Shown: positions 51,420 to 64,000 of the stretch, in pieces | Layout: every line of letters begins with the position of its first letter | Position numbering within the stretch: position 1 is the first letter of the stretch | NCBI GenBank assembly: GCA_032717465.1 | Contig: CM064697.1 | Coordinates: 5,126,533 to 5,190,532, forward strand | DNA from: Coenobita brevimanus | Lineage: Eukaryota > Arthropoda > Malacostraca > Decapoda > Coenobitidae | Length of the DNA stretch: 64,000 nt | Direction of reading: 5' to 3' | Notes under the pieces: model-generated | The model's database searches: none | What the model was told of the DNA's origin: nothing | The model's input: only the letters and a program-made list of their open reading frames with translations | Program-made: the position numbers and the translations under genes

Positions 51420-51530
51420 CAATATGAAAACTTGAATTTCCTTTAAACCAAGTATCACTGCTTTTTATGAGGCCCAGAGGCACTGCATGAAAACATCCCC
51501 GATAATACCAGACGCATGTTCCGAGTGAAA
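51420..51530 (+). mobile_element. degraded SINE body fragment
   Basis: It contains 'acttgaatttcctttaaacc', 'gaggcccagaggcactgcat' and 'aaaacatccccgataatacc', aligning with the SINE body at 39630-39720 in the same orientation. The tRNA-like head is not recognisable here. Confidence 0.5.
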
Positions 51531-51609
51531 TAAATATATGAATGGCGGGTAATTAAATCCAAAGAGGCGGTGTGTGTGAAAGTATGGCGTCATCTGTTGG
51601 CATTTGGGG

Positions 51610-51642
<33 letters not shown>

Positions 51643-54160
51643 ATTTGACTGTCAGAGTAGTTCGTCAGACAAGAGTGAAAATAGGAAAGGTAAGGGGTAA
51701 GGAGGCGAGAGGGAATATGGACAGAGGCAGAATACGGAGGTGAGGGAGATTAGTGGCTGGGGTGTCAGTCCTGGATGAAAAGGAAAGGTACGGGTGAGAA
51801 GGGTGAGCCTGGGGGAAGGTCGGTAGAGGCAGATGGTCGGTGAACGGGTGTTGAGTGGCAGGTGAGTGGCAGGGAGGGTGGTAATGGTGATGGTGGTGTG
51901 GGGAGGTGACGGGAAGAACAGTGATGGTGGTGACGGTGACGCTGATGGTGATGGAGCTGCCACAGTGTATCGTTATGATGCCCGCACATTAGCAGGTGCA
52001 CGTGATGATTGGTCGTCAATAGTGTGATGAGGATGACACCACTAACAATAAGCGATCAATGAAAAATGATAGGTATATTTTAGTACCTTACCCATCTTGC
52101 ATAATTTCTTCATTAAGCAAAATATCATGCTCTCTATGATAATCAGAAAATCATTTACGACAATCCTGAAGCAGTGAAGCTCGACAAATGCAAATAATTA
52201 TAAAACCAAAATTCACTCTATCACGAAAACCTTCAGAAAAATCCAGAGTTCATTTCAGGATGTTTTTCTCTCCTCAGACGATCAGGGAATCCACAAAACA
52301 CTTCAGCAGGTCGTGTGGAACAAAAAACACTTAAGCGGGTATCGTGTGGAACAATTTACAGGGTGGGATATATCAGACATTTACGAGTGGACAATAATGT
52401 GGTGGCGTGAGTGAAGGGTCAGAGAGTAGCGCCTCATGGTCTGTACAGGTTTGTTTCATGGGAATTTCAGAGTGAAGGCACAAGGGAAGGCACGGGGTGA
52501 AGGACAGGTGAAGCCGAAAGGAAAGATGGGGCAGGGGAAAAACAAAGTATTAATAGTAAGACAGACTGGATGGAGGGCGTCGTCTAAAAATCAGCACTGA
52601 ATAACAACAATAAATTAAAATGCGCGCAGTTTTATAGCCAAGACACGACAGCTGTTCCATTCTCTCTCTCTCTCTCTCTCTTTTAGCACTGGCACAAAGC
52701 AATGATGCCTCTGTTGAGCATGAGTCTAGCATGAAAACTTCCTAATTACTGGTACTAGGTGAATGCCGAGTCGCTGAGTCACGGCGCCAAGACCTTGGGA
52801 GGAAAGGTTAAAAACACGGCAAAGGGGATGAAGAAATGTAAAAATAAATGCTTAGAAATGATTAAAGAAAAGAATGGAGTCGTAAAAAGAAAGAACGCGA
52901 TGATATTCTGCAGATATGATGGGGAGTTTCTGGTAGGTGACTGAGATGTAATAATAGTAATAATAATAATAAAAGTTAATTAAGCGATGCATGAACAAAT
53001 AAAACCATACAAAGTGAACGATAAACTACTGTACAGCTGTGGGTGGCAAGGAAAATTCTGAATATTTATTTTTACTAGACACACAAACAAACAAACACGT
53101 ACACACAGGTAAGAAAGGTTGTTCATAGATCAAGTCAGACAATTAAGCCATTCTACAGCGATCAAATGAGTGTAGGATAAGAGTGAAAGGGAGTGAGCAG
53201 GACGGTGGTGGTGTAAGGGATATATGGCGAGGTGGGATGCGTTAAGTACCGATAATGTGGTGCGTGGATGAACAACACAAAGGAGTACAATGAAAAGAAA
53301 AGAGCAACTGATTGGTCCTTTCGAGGCAGTTCGTTGTAGCAGAGGATAAAACTACACTGTCAGTTCTACAAAGAAAGTAAAGAAAAAGGTTCCCCCACCC
53401 CTTAAACGCCGGTCGTTCCAGCCAAAGTCGGAGGGGAAAACATGAGAGGGACCACTTATCAAATGAAATTAACGTGGAAATATATACGACACAGGATTAC
53501 ATGAAAATATATTCGACAATAATCTTAATTTGAAAAGTTGCAATGACTATATAACGGTAGAGCCATGTACGAAAGAATTGTCTGTTCCATGATCTTCACC
53601 GGGGAAAACAATGGTAAAATAATTTTACCACTGCTCAGCCGCGAAATTGTTTAGCTGGGAATATCTGAAGCTATGAGGCTGTCCACGCGACATTTAAACT
53701 TTTAAGAACCTGTTGTCTACTCCAGTCTTTCATATTATATGTCAACTTCATATTTCAAAAGAAATTATTTGCCTCATTCGACTGCTGACTTGACTGCAGA
53801 CTGAGGAATATGAGTGTAGAATGAAGATCAGGGGGAATTTCAGAGAAATTCCACCTGGAAAAAAGACGACATAAGAACAAGTGTTTTCACAGTCTGTCTC
53901 ATATTTGATCTGCCTCTTCTGAGGATTACTTGGAGAATAAAATATATTTCTTAATGGACAGACTTGTTTATTTTAGATTATTGTCTATTATCAAATGATA
54001 TACTGTATCATGACTTTATTCTGAGGGAGGGAGGGACAGGGAAATAAATCACAGAAAGGTGGCTAAAGAAATAAGTGGCCTGGAATGGACTGGGAACAAC
54101 TGGTATAGCAGGTGATAATGTGAAGACGGAGAGAGTGCTGAGGCAGTGGGTACCGTAATT
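51531..54160. other. anonymous sequence
   Basis: (CT)n at 51609-51641 and 52660-52682. The region 51840-51960 is rich in GGTGATGGTG. No exon recognised. Confidence 0.45.
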
Positions 54161-54163
54161 GAC

Positions 54164-54570
54164 CAAAAAAAAAAAAAAAAAAAAAAATGGGGGGGGGGAG
54201 ATGTGGAGGGAAAGGTGAGGGGAGATTTGTGGGGGAAGGAAGGTGAGATTTGTGAGAAGGGAAGAAAGGTATATGGATATATGTGTGCAGGAAGGGAAGG
54301 TAGGGAGATGTGTGTGGAGGGAGGAAAGGTAGGGAGATTTGTGTGGTGGGAAGGGAGGTGAGGAAATGTGTGTGGAGGGAGGGAGGGCGTGGAAATGTGT
54401 GTGAAGGAATGGAAGGTGAGGAGATGTATGTGGAGGAACGGAAGATTAGGAGATGTGTGTGGAAGGAAGAGAAGTGAGGAGATGTGGGAGGAGGGAAGGT
54501 GGGGAATCTATGTGGAGAGAGGAGGGGAAGGGATCTGCTGGAAGGGAAATGTGGAGTCTGTAAATTCAGT
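54164..54570. repeat. poly(A)/poly(G) then purine-rich minisatellite
   Basis: Poly(A) at 54164-54187 and poly(G) at 54190-54199 lead into about ten imperfect units of 29-33 bp. The unit is of the type 'ggtgaggagatgtgtgtgga' + 'gggaggaaa'. The 291-codon minus-strand frame across this region (P, S, F, H-rich) is its translation. Confidence 0.8.
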
Positions 54571-55244
54571 GAAAGGCTGGGGAATTTGTGCACTGGAAAT
54601 GAAGGTAGGGGGTGGAGGTAAGTGAGGTAAGTGAAGAAGTGAGGAGGGAAAGACATAAAGAGGCAAGGGAAGAAGAGGAAAGGGTGTAGGAGAGGCGAGG
54701 GAAGTTGACAGGGAGAGTGAAAAAGAGGAAAGTGGAGAGGAGTGAATGAGAGAAAGAAGAGAGGAGGAGGAGAGGGATGGCAGAGTCGGGTCAAGGGAGG
54801 CGAGTGACAGGAAAAGATGAGGATATGTGTCGCTTGACTGACTGTCGGGGTGAGGAGGGAGAAGGGGTGAGGGAAGGGAAAGGGTGGGAAGGGAGGAGGG
54901 GAAGAAAGGGAGAGGCCTAAGAAGAGAAGAAACAACACAAAGGTGCGAAGAGAACGAGGGAATATTGAATCCTAAAAGGATGTAGTCAAAAGCTGCCTGT
55001 ACTCCAACGAGCCGACCGTAGTCAAGTAACTAGACTCTGGTAAAAATGAATTACATCCCTCCACACAATAAGTCAAGCAATATAGACATATCTTCCCTAA
55101 CCGTAATTATCTGACCAAGATATGTTCTTGAAAGCTTGCTCAATCCTATGTACGTAAATCTGACAGTAGATATGACTGAAACATTTGGCTAATAACAAAC
55201 AGTGAAATAATTGAAAAATAACATAAAACATGGTATAAACTTAC
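54571..55244. other. purine-rich, then anonymous
   Basis: 54571-54960 continues as G/A-rich sequence without a clear unit. Nothing is recognised beyond it. If the exon at 55245-55400 is real, its next exon should lie on this lower-coordinate side; I could not identify it. Confidence 0.4.
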
Positions 55245-55400
55245 CTGTAAAATTCATTTCAGCAGTAATCTCCTTCCACATTTCTGAGATCACGGCATGA
55301 TCGTTGCGCCTCCTATCACAAGGATTATGCACAGAAGGGCACACCCACAGAAACTCTCTACCATCGAGGAAATTCCTGAGGCCTCCGGTGTGAGCAGTTC
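55245..55400 (-). CDS. possible exon of a MADF-domain DNA-binding protein
   Basis: On the minus strand an acceptor (aattcgacag, AG at 55402-55401) opens a frame that ends at a strong donor, ACAG|GTAAGT, whose GT is at 55244-55243. The 52-codon exon contains GGLRNFLDGREFLWV and DRRRN, then MWKEITAEMN. MADF (Myb/SANT-like) domains open with a helix ending in a conserved L-W or L-Y, then a D-Y-K-(x)-R type segment, then a W-x-E-I-A-x-E-(L/M) helix. Order and spacing agree, although the usual HPDYK text is replaced by VHNPCD. The exon would be the first half of the domain, with phase 1 at its end. MADF exons are also carried by many transposon-derived genes. No partner exon was found. Confidence 0.35.
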
Positions 55401-56105
55401 CTGTCGAATTAAATACAGAATTAATTATCACTAGAATAGGAAGAAATAGTGGGTGATTACTATCTGATTCGACTCCTCTGGTATCCACGCAGCCAGAGTT
55501 TGCACATGTACACCATTTTTACTGACAGTCCATCTGATCTATGGTCTGCAAAATATGGATGGAAGACTCAACACTCAGCGTGGGCGAGTTTCCTCAGATT
55601 TATTTTAACAAGGTGTTGAAATGATGTTACTCTCTCTGATAAGCTCGGTCTCTGTGCGTCATGTGCCATGTCCCAAGGTATAAAAAAGAAAGAAAGAAAT
55701 GTAGCCGCAGGAGTTAGAGGAAACTTACTATTAGGTTGTGCACGCAGGTCAGCTCACCCCAAATGCATAATCCACGCAACTGAGCAACCGTGTGTTAGAT
55801 CTAATTTTGCGGATGGAATAGTTTTTAAAATTATGCGAGTTTATGAGCCTTGGAAGGAGAGGAAAATAACAGAGGGCTGCGAAAGAGGAGGACAATTAAG
55901 CTGAAGGCAAGGAAAATTAATGATGACTTAATAATAATGAGGCCTGAGGAAAGCTAATACATTGGAGCTAATGAAACTTAACGTGAGAGTTGAGGTAAAC
56001 AGTACATAATGGCCGAGAAAAACAATTAATGGGGACTGAGAAAAAAAATGTGAGCTGAGGAAAAATGTAAGGAGAGAGGGGCAAGAAAACGATAAATAAT
56101 AAATA
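55401..56105. other. anonymous sequence
   Basis: No feature recognised. An A/G-rich stretch with repeated 'aatgaggcctgaggaaa'-like pieces lies at 55900-56080. Confidence 0.45.
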
Positions 56106-56107
56106 AG

Positions 56108-56108
56108 G

Positions 56109-56188
<80 letters not shown>

Positions 56189-56203
56189 CCTATACATATA
56201 CGG

Positions 56204-56282
<79 letters not shown>
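56108..56282. repeat. (AC)n(AT)n(GA)n compound microsatellite
   Basis: About 42 bp of AC, 35 bp of AT, a 20-bp spacer, then about 74 bp of GA. Confidence 0.95.
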
Positions 56283-56284
<2 letters not shown>

Positions 56285-57650
56285 TGGAAAACAGAATCTT
56301 GAAACTACTGACGAATAACAGAAAAACACTTAAGAAGGAAGTTAATAAACAGAGAGGGGAAATAAAAAAGAGGTGTGACGTAGAATGAAAAAGGATAAAC
56401 AAAAACTGAGGACGCAGAGGACTGATAAAACAAGAGAGAGCCGAAGCGAAAACGGTGACACAGCATCTGATGGCTTTAAAAAGGTGATGAAAGTACTGTT
56501 AAAGAGAAAGAGAAAAATTACTTGAATCAATACGGATGACGAGGAAAATGTGCAGGTGGCAGGAAGGAATAATGTAAATAAAGGTGATTGGGGCAGAGAA
56601 CGGTACGTGATGTTGACGAAAAGTTAACAAATGCAGGCTTAAAAAGTGGGTTCCAAAACAGATATAGGATTGCAAAAACATGGTATGAGAGGGAGAACAG
56701 ATACCGCGTAAAAAAAAAAAGGAAATCTGTCGACCTATCTATCTATCAACCTACCTACCTATCTATCTATCGGTCTATGTATCTATCATTCTTTACTTCA
56801 TAAGGAGCGTAGGGCTGGGGGCTGGTGTGTATAGTCTCCAGCCCCGACATTTAAGGCGAAGGTGACTAGGCGATGACCCCTGAATGTCATTATAACAGCA
56901 ATAAACCCTAATCATCCCTTACATGTAAAATCTTATTAACTAAATTCGGATGGCAAGCCTTAACCGACAAAACCCCCTAGCGTAAAAAAAAAATAATAAT
57001 ATATTCAAAATAACAATGGCAGTGAAATCATGTAGAAAGAGGCTTTAGAACAATGGTTTGATGATTTTCTGGCGTTTGTGCGAAGCAACTGATATTTACA
57101 TTGATTAACAGCATTAGGGACAGTGAGCAATAAACAGACTCAACCCTACGAATCCGTTGACTTATTTTAAAGCTCATTTGGACGATTTATTCAGACGATT
57201 TTATTCATGTTTATATTGATGAACAGCATTACAGACAGTGAACAATATGCCGACTTAACCCCACGAATCCCATGATGTACTTTAAAGCTTAATCGCGCTA
57301 TCTCCGGACGATTTTTTTTTTTTTTAAGTCTGAGTGCCCACAGCGCACTGAACTGTACTAAAGCAGGAACGAAAGGAATGGCATTTATATACGACTCCCA
57401 CTGTCCCTTTCAAGACGTGATAAATTTCAGATATTCTATGACTCTTATCATTAGATAACTTATTCCACTTAGTTGTTTTCAGCCTCTAAAGATTACAGGT
57501 AGTTCTTTAGTATCCTGTTCAAAACGTGTAATCCTGATTGTAATGTTTCTGTAAATGCAAGACGTTTTTATTCAGCCTACGAGTAGCATTCTATCTTCTA
57601 GGGGTGAGCCATGCCCCCAGTAGCCAAGGTCTTTGCATCACCTGCCACCT
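56283..57650. other. anonymous sequence with (TCTA)n-like tract
   Basis: Degenerate (TCTA)n/(CCTA)n at 56733-56790. Two related units at 57060-57310 share 'tttatattgatgaacagcat' type text, 'acagacagtgaacaat' and 'acgaatcc-ttga', close to the short dispersed repeat. Confidence 0.5.
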
Positions 57651-58025
57651 GTAACTGCAGTCAGCCACAACACTCACCTCAACACAGTACTGCATCATAC
57701 CACCACAACATAAGATCCAGCCCACCTCACCACACCACACCGCTCCCCTCCCACCTCACTGCACCTCACCGCACCCCTCCCACCTCACCGCACCCCTCCC
57801 AACTCACCGGAACACACCGCACCCCTCTCATCTCTCCACACCATACCACTGCCACACAACACCTTTCACACCTCTCCACACCACGCCGCCACCACACAAA
57901 ACCCTTCCCACCTCACCACACTATATCATCAACACACCGCACTACTCCCACCTCACCACGCCACGCCACACCACACCACAACCATCTCACCACACCACAC
58001 CAGCTAAAATTACAATGCACTGCGC
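57651..58025. repeat. CACC/CACACC-rich minisatellite
   Basis: Variants of 'cacctcaccgcacccctccc' repeat about every 20-28 bp, with 'accacaccacacc' runs. The 153-codon plus-strand frame rich in P, H, S and T is its translation. Confidence 0.8.
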
Positions 58026-58149
58026 CACAACACACTACACGTCTTCCCAGTCGCTTACCTGTCTGCCTATGATGGATCCGTCACACCTGCCTTCCCTTAC
58101 CACACTCCCAGTAGTAAAAATGGGGCATGTCTACTGCAAGTTCGACTGA

Positions 58150-58306
58150 TATATCTTGCATTTTTATCTATCTATCTACCTACCTATGTATGTACGTATG
58201 CATATATGTATGTATTTATTTATGTATGTATGTATCTATTTTGGGCGAGAATGCATTATAAAACTCGGAGGAAGATAGTTAAAAATTTACACTCCATTAC
58301 CGCTCG

Positions 58307-58378
<72 letters not shown>
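58150..58378. repeat. (TATG)n-like and (GT)n
   Basis: Degenerate (TCTA)/(TATG) repeats at 58165-58240 and about 68 bp of (GT)n at 58309-58377. Confidence 0.9.
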
Positions 58379-59114
<736 letters not shown>

Positions 59115-59311
59115 CCAAATCGTGGAAATAACCTCCTAACTGTACCAAAGTATAAAGTATTCCAAACTCCGGTCAGTTCATTTTCACAGGGTAACATTTT
59201 GTGATTAATAGGGTACCAAAAATTTCCACCATAAAAAATTCTGGTTCTCCCAATTTTCCTTTTTTCTTTTTCTTACTGGGTTGCTTCCCACGGTGAGGCT
59301 AGCAACTTTGT

Positions 59312-59314
<3 letters not shown>

Positions 59315-59354
<40 letters not shown>

Positions 59355-59520
59355 TAATAAATAATAATAATAATAATAAATAATAATAATAATAATAATA
59401 ATTATAATAATAATAATAAAAACAATTGTAATAATAATAAATAATAATAATAATAATTATTATAATAACAATAATAATAAAAACAATTATAATAATAATA
59501 AATAATAATAATAATAATAA
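59315..59520. repeat. (ATA)n microsatellite
   Basis: About 200 bp of AATAAT repeats with a few substitutions and a short repeated 'aaaacaatt-taataataat' variant. It adjoins the (TCTA)n tail of the LINE. Confidence 0.95.
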
Positions 59521-59847
59521 TCTATCTATCTATCTATATACCTAGGCTGCTTCCCCCAAGGAAAGGGAGGTAGCCGAGACAGGACGACTCACTCTCCATT
59601 TACTCATCCATTCAAACACATTCATTCGCATCTTAGCCCCGAAGGGGAGAACGGACAGATCCTCACCACACCACACCGCACAAGGGTCAACTGGGCAATG
59701 CAATCAGTGACATCCGCAGCAGGGCCCGACAGCAGAACTGGTTTACCCCTGCCACATCATAACAGACCCATCCCCTTACCCGCACCTGACCTGACTAGCT
59801 GATCAGACCAAATGCGGGAGAATATCCCCTCAGGGCTGCGTCATCAC

Positions 59848-60315
59848 TTATTCATTCACAATTTCTCTCCATTTATTTCTGTCACGCACAGCCACTCTTC
59901 CTTGCTCAACAGACATCCCTCTCGCATCCAGCGCTCTCTTCACACTGTCCATCCATCCTATTCGTGGTCTTCCTCTCAGCCTTACACCTCTCACATCAGA
60001 TCGAGTTATCTTTTTCACCAATCGCTCATTATCCATTCTCTCCATATGCCCAAACCATTGCAACACCCTCTGCTCAACTCTGCCAGCCATCTCCCGAACA
60101 ACTCCAGTTCTCCTTCGCACTTCATCATTTCGCACCCGATCCATACGCGTCACTCCACACATACTCCTCAGACATCTCATCTCCATTACATTCAAACTTT
60201 TCCTCTCTGCTACACCCATATTCCATGTTTCAGCCCCATATAATGCAGTCGGTACCACAACACCCTCATACAGCCTTCTCTTTACATCCATTCTAAGCGA
60301 ACGACATTTAAACAC
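59848..60315 (-). pseudogene. LINE polyprotein part 2: C-terminal domain after frameshift
   Basis: The frame continues the reverse transcriptase of the preceding entry after a one-base shift in an A-run at about 60313-60320. It reads RRLYEGVVVPTALYGAETWN (thumb-adjacent segment), then EMRCLRSMCGVTRMDRVRN, then RVLQWFGHMERM and VRLRGRPRIGWMDSV, ending KWREIVNE at a stop near 59848. The WFGH-x-(E/D)RM and GRP-x-x-(R/G)W motifs define a conserved C-terminal region that I recall from several LINE groups of the RTE type. The methionine at its start is fortuitous. Confidence 0.85.
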
Positions 60316-62132
60316 TTTTTCATTCCTCCCAGCACCTTTCCTACTTCATTTATTCTAAACTTCACTTCTGCATCTATTCTTCCATCCACAGCAACATGTG
60401 ACCCTAGATATTTAAAACAATCTACCTCCTCAAGCAACTCACCATTCAAAACTATATTCATCCCCCTACCATCTATCAACCTCGTACACTTCATCACTTT
60501 ACTCTTATTCTCATTTACTTTCAATTTCCTCCTTTCACACACCCTTCCAAACTCCTCTACCAACTGTCTCAATCTCTCCTCTGAATCAGTCACCAGTGCA
60601 GTATCATCTGCAAACAGCAGCTGCTTCAGATTCCACTCTCCTCCATCAACATTTACCAGACTCAGACCACCTAAAACTCTTGCATTCACCTCCCTTACAA
60701 CACCATCCATGTAAATATTAAACAACCAAGGCGACATCACACATCCCTGTCGCAGCCCCACTCTCACGGGAAACCAATCACTCACAGCATTTCCCACTCT
60801 TACACACGCTCTACTATTTACATAAAAACTTTTCACCCCTTTTAGTAACCTACCATCAAGTCCATACAATCTTAAAACAGTCCACAAAGCCTCCCTATCA
60901 ATTCTATCATACGCTTTCTCCAAATCCATAAATGCCCAAAACACATCCTTGCCTTTCGCTAAATACTTTTCACACACTTGTCTCACAGCAAACACCTGAT
61001 CAACGCATCCCCTCCCTCTCCTAAAGCCACACTGCTCATCACTAATCACTCCCTCTGTACCCTCTCTAACTCTCATAATTAACACTCTACCATACACCTT
61101 ACCTACAACACTCAACAGACTTATACCCCTAAAGCTAGTACATTCATACTTATCACCCTTGCCTTTATACAACGGGACCACACAAGCACTTGCCCAGTCA
61201 ATTGGCACGATACCTTTCTCAAAGCACACATTCAACAATCTTACTAACCAGTCAACAATAGTCACTCCACCACCCTTCAGGCATTCCACAGCACACCCAT
61301 CCATACCTGCAGCTTTCCCTGTTTTCATCTCCTTTACTGCCTTCTCCACTTCCTCCTTCGTGATCAAAGAATCATTCAACTCTCCCAACACATTTATTCC
61401 TTGCACCCTTCCATCCGCCACAATCTCAGCCACCCTTTCCTCCTCTACATTTAACAATCTTTCAAAATACTCTGCCCATCTCTTCCTTACTGCATCCATC
61501 TCAATTAACATCCTTCCATCCTCTGATTTTACTCGTTCTTCCTTCCCAGACTCTCCCTTTCGCACCCTTTTCACCTCCTTCCAAAACATTTTCTTATTCT
61601 GCTGAAAATTCTCTGTCAGCCGCCTACCCCACCTCTCATCTGCTGCCACTTTAGCATCACGCACAGCCCTTCTCGCTCTATTCCTCTTCTCCTTATACCT
61701 TTCATATGACATCTCATCCTTCCTCTGCAGCCACACTTCATATGCACGTCTCTTCTCAGCCACAGCCATACTTACTTCCTCGCACCACCATTCACTTCCT
61801 TTTCTTACACCACCACCCACACGTCTCACACCACACACCTCTTCTGCATGCCCCACCACAGCACTCTTAAACAACTGCCATTCCTCCTCCACGCTGCCAT
61901 TTTCCCGATCTTTCACTGCGTTCCACTCATCTTTCAATTTCTCCTGATACTCTATCTTTTTCTCTCTTTTACCCAACTCACTCACTTTCAAAACCTCCCT
62001 GCCACACCTAACCCTCCTAGCTCTCATCCATCTCTTACCTACTCTTAACTTTCCCTCCACCAGGTAGTGGTCAGACATACCTCCACCCTCCCCTCTCAGA
62101 ACTAATAATAATAATAATAACAACAACAACAA
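60313..62132 (-). CDS. LINE polyprotein part 1: endonuclease end and reverse transcriptase
   Basis: The open frame of about 605 usable codons starts within (TTA)n; the first ten leucines are not part of the element. Around residues 19-24 GMSDHY is the last catalytic motif (SDH) of the APE-type endonuclease. A basic linker rich in W, E and K follows (30-230). Reverse transcriptase motifs then appear in order: GKAAGMDG (272-279), FRGISLLSVVGKVYGRV (334-350), EQCGFRRGRGCVDQVF (366-381), FMDLEKAYDRID (401-412), GLRQGCVMSPWLFN (459-472), LLFADDTALV (505-514, the catalytic aspartates) and FKYLGSHV (573-580). All catalytic residues are present. The enzyme copies its RNA into a nicked chromosomal target. 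The frame is lost near 60313-60320, so this copy cannot make the full protein. Confidence 0.9.
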
Positions 62133-62164
62133 CGTTAATAAACATAACTTCCTTGGAGGAGGTA

Positions 62165-62210
<46 letters not shown>
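62105..62210. repeat. (ATA)n/(AAC)n microsatellites around LINE 5' junction
   Basis: (AATA)-type repeats and (AAC)n at 62105-62133. A 28-base segment (cataacttccttggaggagg) then resembles the start of the ancient dispersed repeats at 47 kb, and (ATA)n follows at 62167-62209. Confidence 0.8.
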
Positions 62211-64000
62211 TTACAACCTTCTCTTAGACACCCAATAAAATTCCGAGTGTGTACTCAAGGTGGCCTCGACAAGGGTATCGAGGCACAGGCTGAGAGGGAG
62301 AAAATAAAACGTCCCAGCCAGCAACGCTAAACGATCACTGTTTGGTTCAGGCGCCTCCAAAGTCGTAAACTGGGAGAGAGAAAAAAGATGCTAAAAATTG
62401 TCGAAGACTGTGACCTCTGACTACTTCCCAACATCTTTCCATTTTAACCTATTCAACACAACCCAACATAGCCCACTAGATTCCCATGATCAGGCTGGCA
62501 CTACCACTGAGGTGACAGACAATCTCTAGGCAGCACTGCAACCCAACTGTCCACCACCTACCACCAAGTTTATCAAAAGCCATAAATCAGTGCAATGGCA
62601 GCGTCAAGAATCGGCTTTGAACATAACCAGCCTACACCTCATCAACCTCTGCAGTGCACCCAAAGTACGTCACTTTTACTTACTGAGTTTACTGCGTGAG
62701 TCAGGTACAACAGTGAATCCGCAACCGGGTGTAGATAAGTCCCACACGCCAGTCGTACCCTGGTGAAGGTGAAGGGCAAAGGATGTGTGGAAGGACTGGA
62801 TGAGATGTGATTTTCAACACAAAATATAACTATATATCTGTGCCACATCAGATGACGTTGGTCTTATGCCCACAAAGTATTACTTCTCATTGTTTGATTG
62901 ATTCCTTCCATAATCAAAATTTGCTTACTAAGCACGCACGAATAATATCGTCACGCCGTGATGACAGTATCAACACTGCTGTTAGACTTTCCACGTGAAT
63001 TAAATGTATTTCATTGAAACTCAATATATTTCGTACTCAAACGATGTTTTCGAACGTAATGAACAGACGAGTATTATTTACGTGAAATCAGTGTGATACA
63101 AAGCTAACACTGTCATATCGACTCGAAAATATTATATTTCTGAGCTATAACAAGTTACCTCATACCAAACTAAGCTAACAACCCGCAGCTGCAGACTAAT
63201 CAGGTTTTGGATGCTATGACTATCGTGGTTATAAAACCGCTACAGGCAAGTATAAAATATTTTTCTTGAGGTCTTATGCTTGGAAATGTAGGTTTATTAA
63301 CACTGATTCACAAACAAGTGAGCTTCTGCAGTCAAGATAGTACCCTACACCCGGCTATGAGATCAGATGAACACCCCCACACAATGTACCCAGTCAGGCC
63401 GACCAGGACCTACCCTCAGTAAAATCCAAATGACCCTATTAGGACGTACCCAAACTATGCCTCACCAATTAGCACAGGAAGAAGACACCCAAGGATTTAT
63501 GTTTACAAGTACATCAATATACACAAGTAAAATCTGTTTTGGCCACTTCCAAACTATTGTATTCAGGTTCACACGGATGTCTGTCACTGAAAGGATTACT
63601 AGGAAACTCCATTTAACCTTCTCTACGAAGATTTTTCTACTTGAAACTTGCTACAAAAAGACGATTATATTCTCTTCAAGAAGTCCCTACTGCAATGCTG
63701 GGGTCAAAGATGCCACAGCTGATATGAAAACACGTTAGCAATAAAATCACGCAGCACATACACATCCGTGCGCGGGCAACGACGACGACGACGAAGACTA
63801 CGAAGACGAAGACGAAGGAACGAAGAAGGAAGAGGGGGAGGAGAAGAAGAATCGACAGTATTTTGTCAAATACCAACTTTCACCTCCGGTACTAAAACAC
63901 CTCATGAGCACATTCAGCGAAATCACTACCTTCTCAATTCTGCCTGAAGATTAGCAAACAGCAAAACAAAATGAGAATCTTATCTCGACTAGCGCATACC
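62211..64000. other. anonymous sequence
   Basis: No exon that I can support. The 123-codon frame at 63367-63738 has no recognisable domain. 63780-63855 is a GAC/GAA-rich purine tract. Confidence 0.45.

Larger units (their letters stand above)
59521..62135 (-). mobile_element. 5'-truncated RTE-like non-LTR retrotransposon
   Basis: This is the best-preserved element of the window. On the minus strand it runs from the end of the endonuclease domain through the reverse transcriptase and C-terminal domain, a 3' UTR of about 310 bp (59536-59847) and a (TCTA)n tail at 59521-59537. The 5' side is truncated inside the endonuclease and joined to (TTA)n/(TTG)n repeats at about 62105-62140. It belongs to the same broad family as the fragments at 0.8, 24.8-25.7, 32.0 and 40.4 kb, but has a longer 3' UTR than the 0.8 and 40.4 kb copies, so at least two subfamilies are present. 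I call it RTE-like from the microsatellite tail and C-terminal domain; exact clade assignment needs a tree. Confidence 0.9.

Noticed and set aside
54063..54938. 291-codon minus-strand open frame, proline/serine/phenylalanine-rich
   Set aside because: It is the reverse strand of a purine-rich minisatellite of about 30 bp. There is no domain, no splice context, and composition explains the lack of stops.
61159..61605. 148-codon plus-strand frame
   Set aside because: It is the antisense shadow of the LINE reverse transcriptase.
63367..63738. 123-codon plus-strand frame near the window end
   Set aside because: No recognisable domain, and its composition resembles the surrounding non-coding sequence.

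Overview
The window looks like a gene-poor stretch of a large, repeat-rich arthropod genome, most likely a decapod crustacean. This is an inference from the spliced exon structure, the very dense long (AC)n, (AT)n and (GA)n microsatellites, RTE-like LINEs with (TCTA)n tails, hAT relics, and a cys-loop receptor fragment of arthropod type. There is no bacterial gene layout, no rRNA, no convincing functional tRNA and no CRISPR array. Most long open frames are artefacts of tandem repeats.

Layout. 1-5.9 kb: a 3' LINE scrap, copies of a short dispersed repeat, and a decayed exon-like segment at 3165-3280. 5.96-6.59 kb: a MITE-like element with long terminal inverted repeats, a TA target-site duplication and an internal minisatellite. 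6.79-13.74 kb: the most striking object, an inverted repeat of about 7 kb. Each arm reads (CT)n, a unique segment, a polypyrimidine block, then thousands of bases of a 12/24-bp satellite; the arms meet at a central array of 11/22-bp self-palindromic units. 13.82-14.96 kb: a non-autonomous hAT-like element. 14.96-16.24 kb: a partial third copy of the same satellite arm.

16.8-21.1 kb: two plus-strand exons that look like the end of a divergent cys-loop ligand-gated ion channel (M2-M3 exon, intron of about 4 kb, M4 exon and stop). The intron ends in a series of decayed copies of the last exon's 5' boundary. 21.1-40 kb: mostly anonymous sequence with microsatellites, two strongly decayed LINE relics, a hAT transposase relic, minisatellites and a tRNA-derived SINE. 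46.7-49.4 kb: clustered ancient dispersed repeats of a type I recall from other invertebrate genomes. 55.2-55.4 kb: one possible minus-strand exon of a MADF-like DNA-binding protein.

59.5-62.1 kb: the best-preserved mobile element, a minus-strand 5'-truncated non-LTR retrotransposon with a nearly complete reverse transcriptase and one frameshift. Nothing here forms an operon or pathway. The story of the window is repeat expansion, transposon decay and local exon duplication around the end of one ion-channel-like gene.
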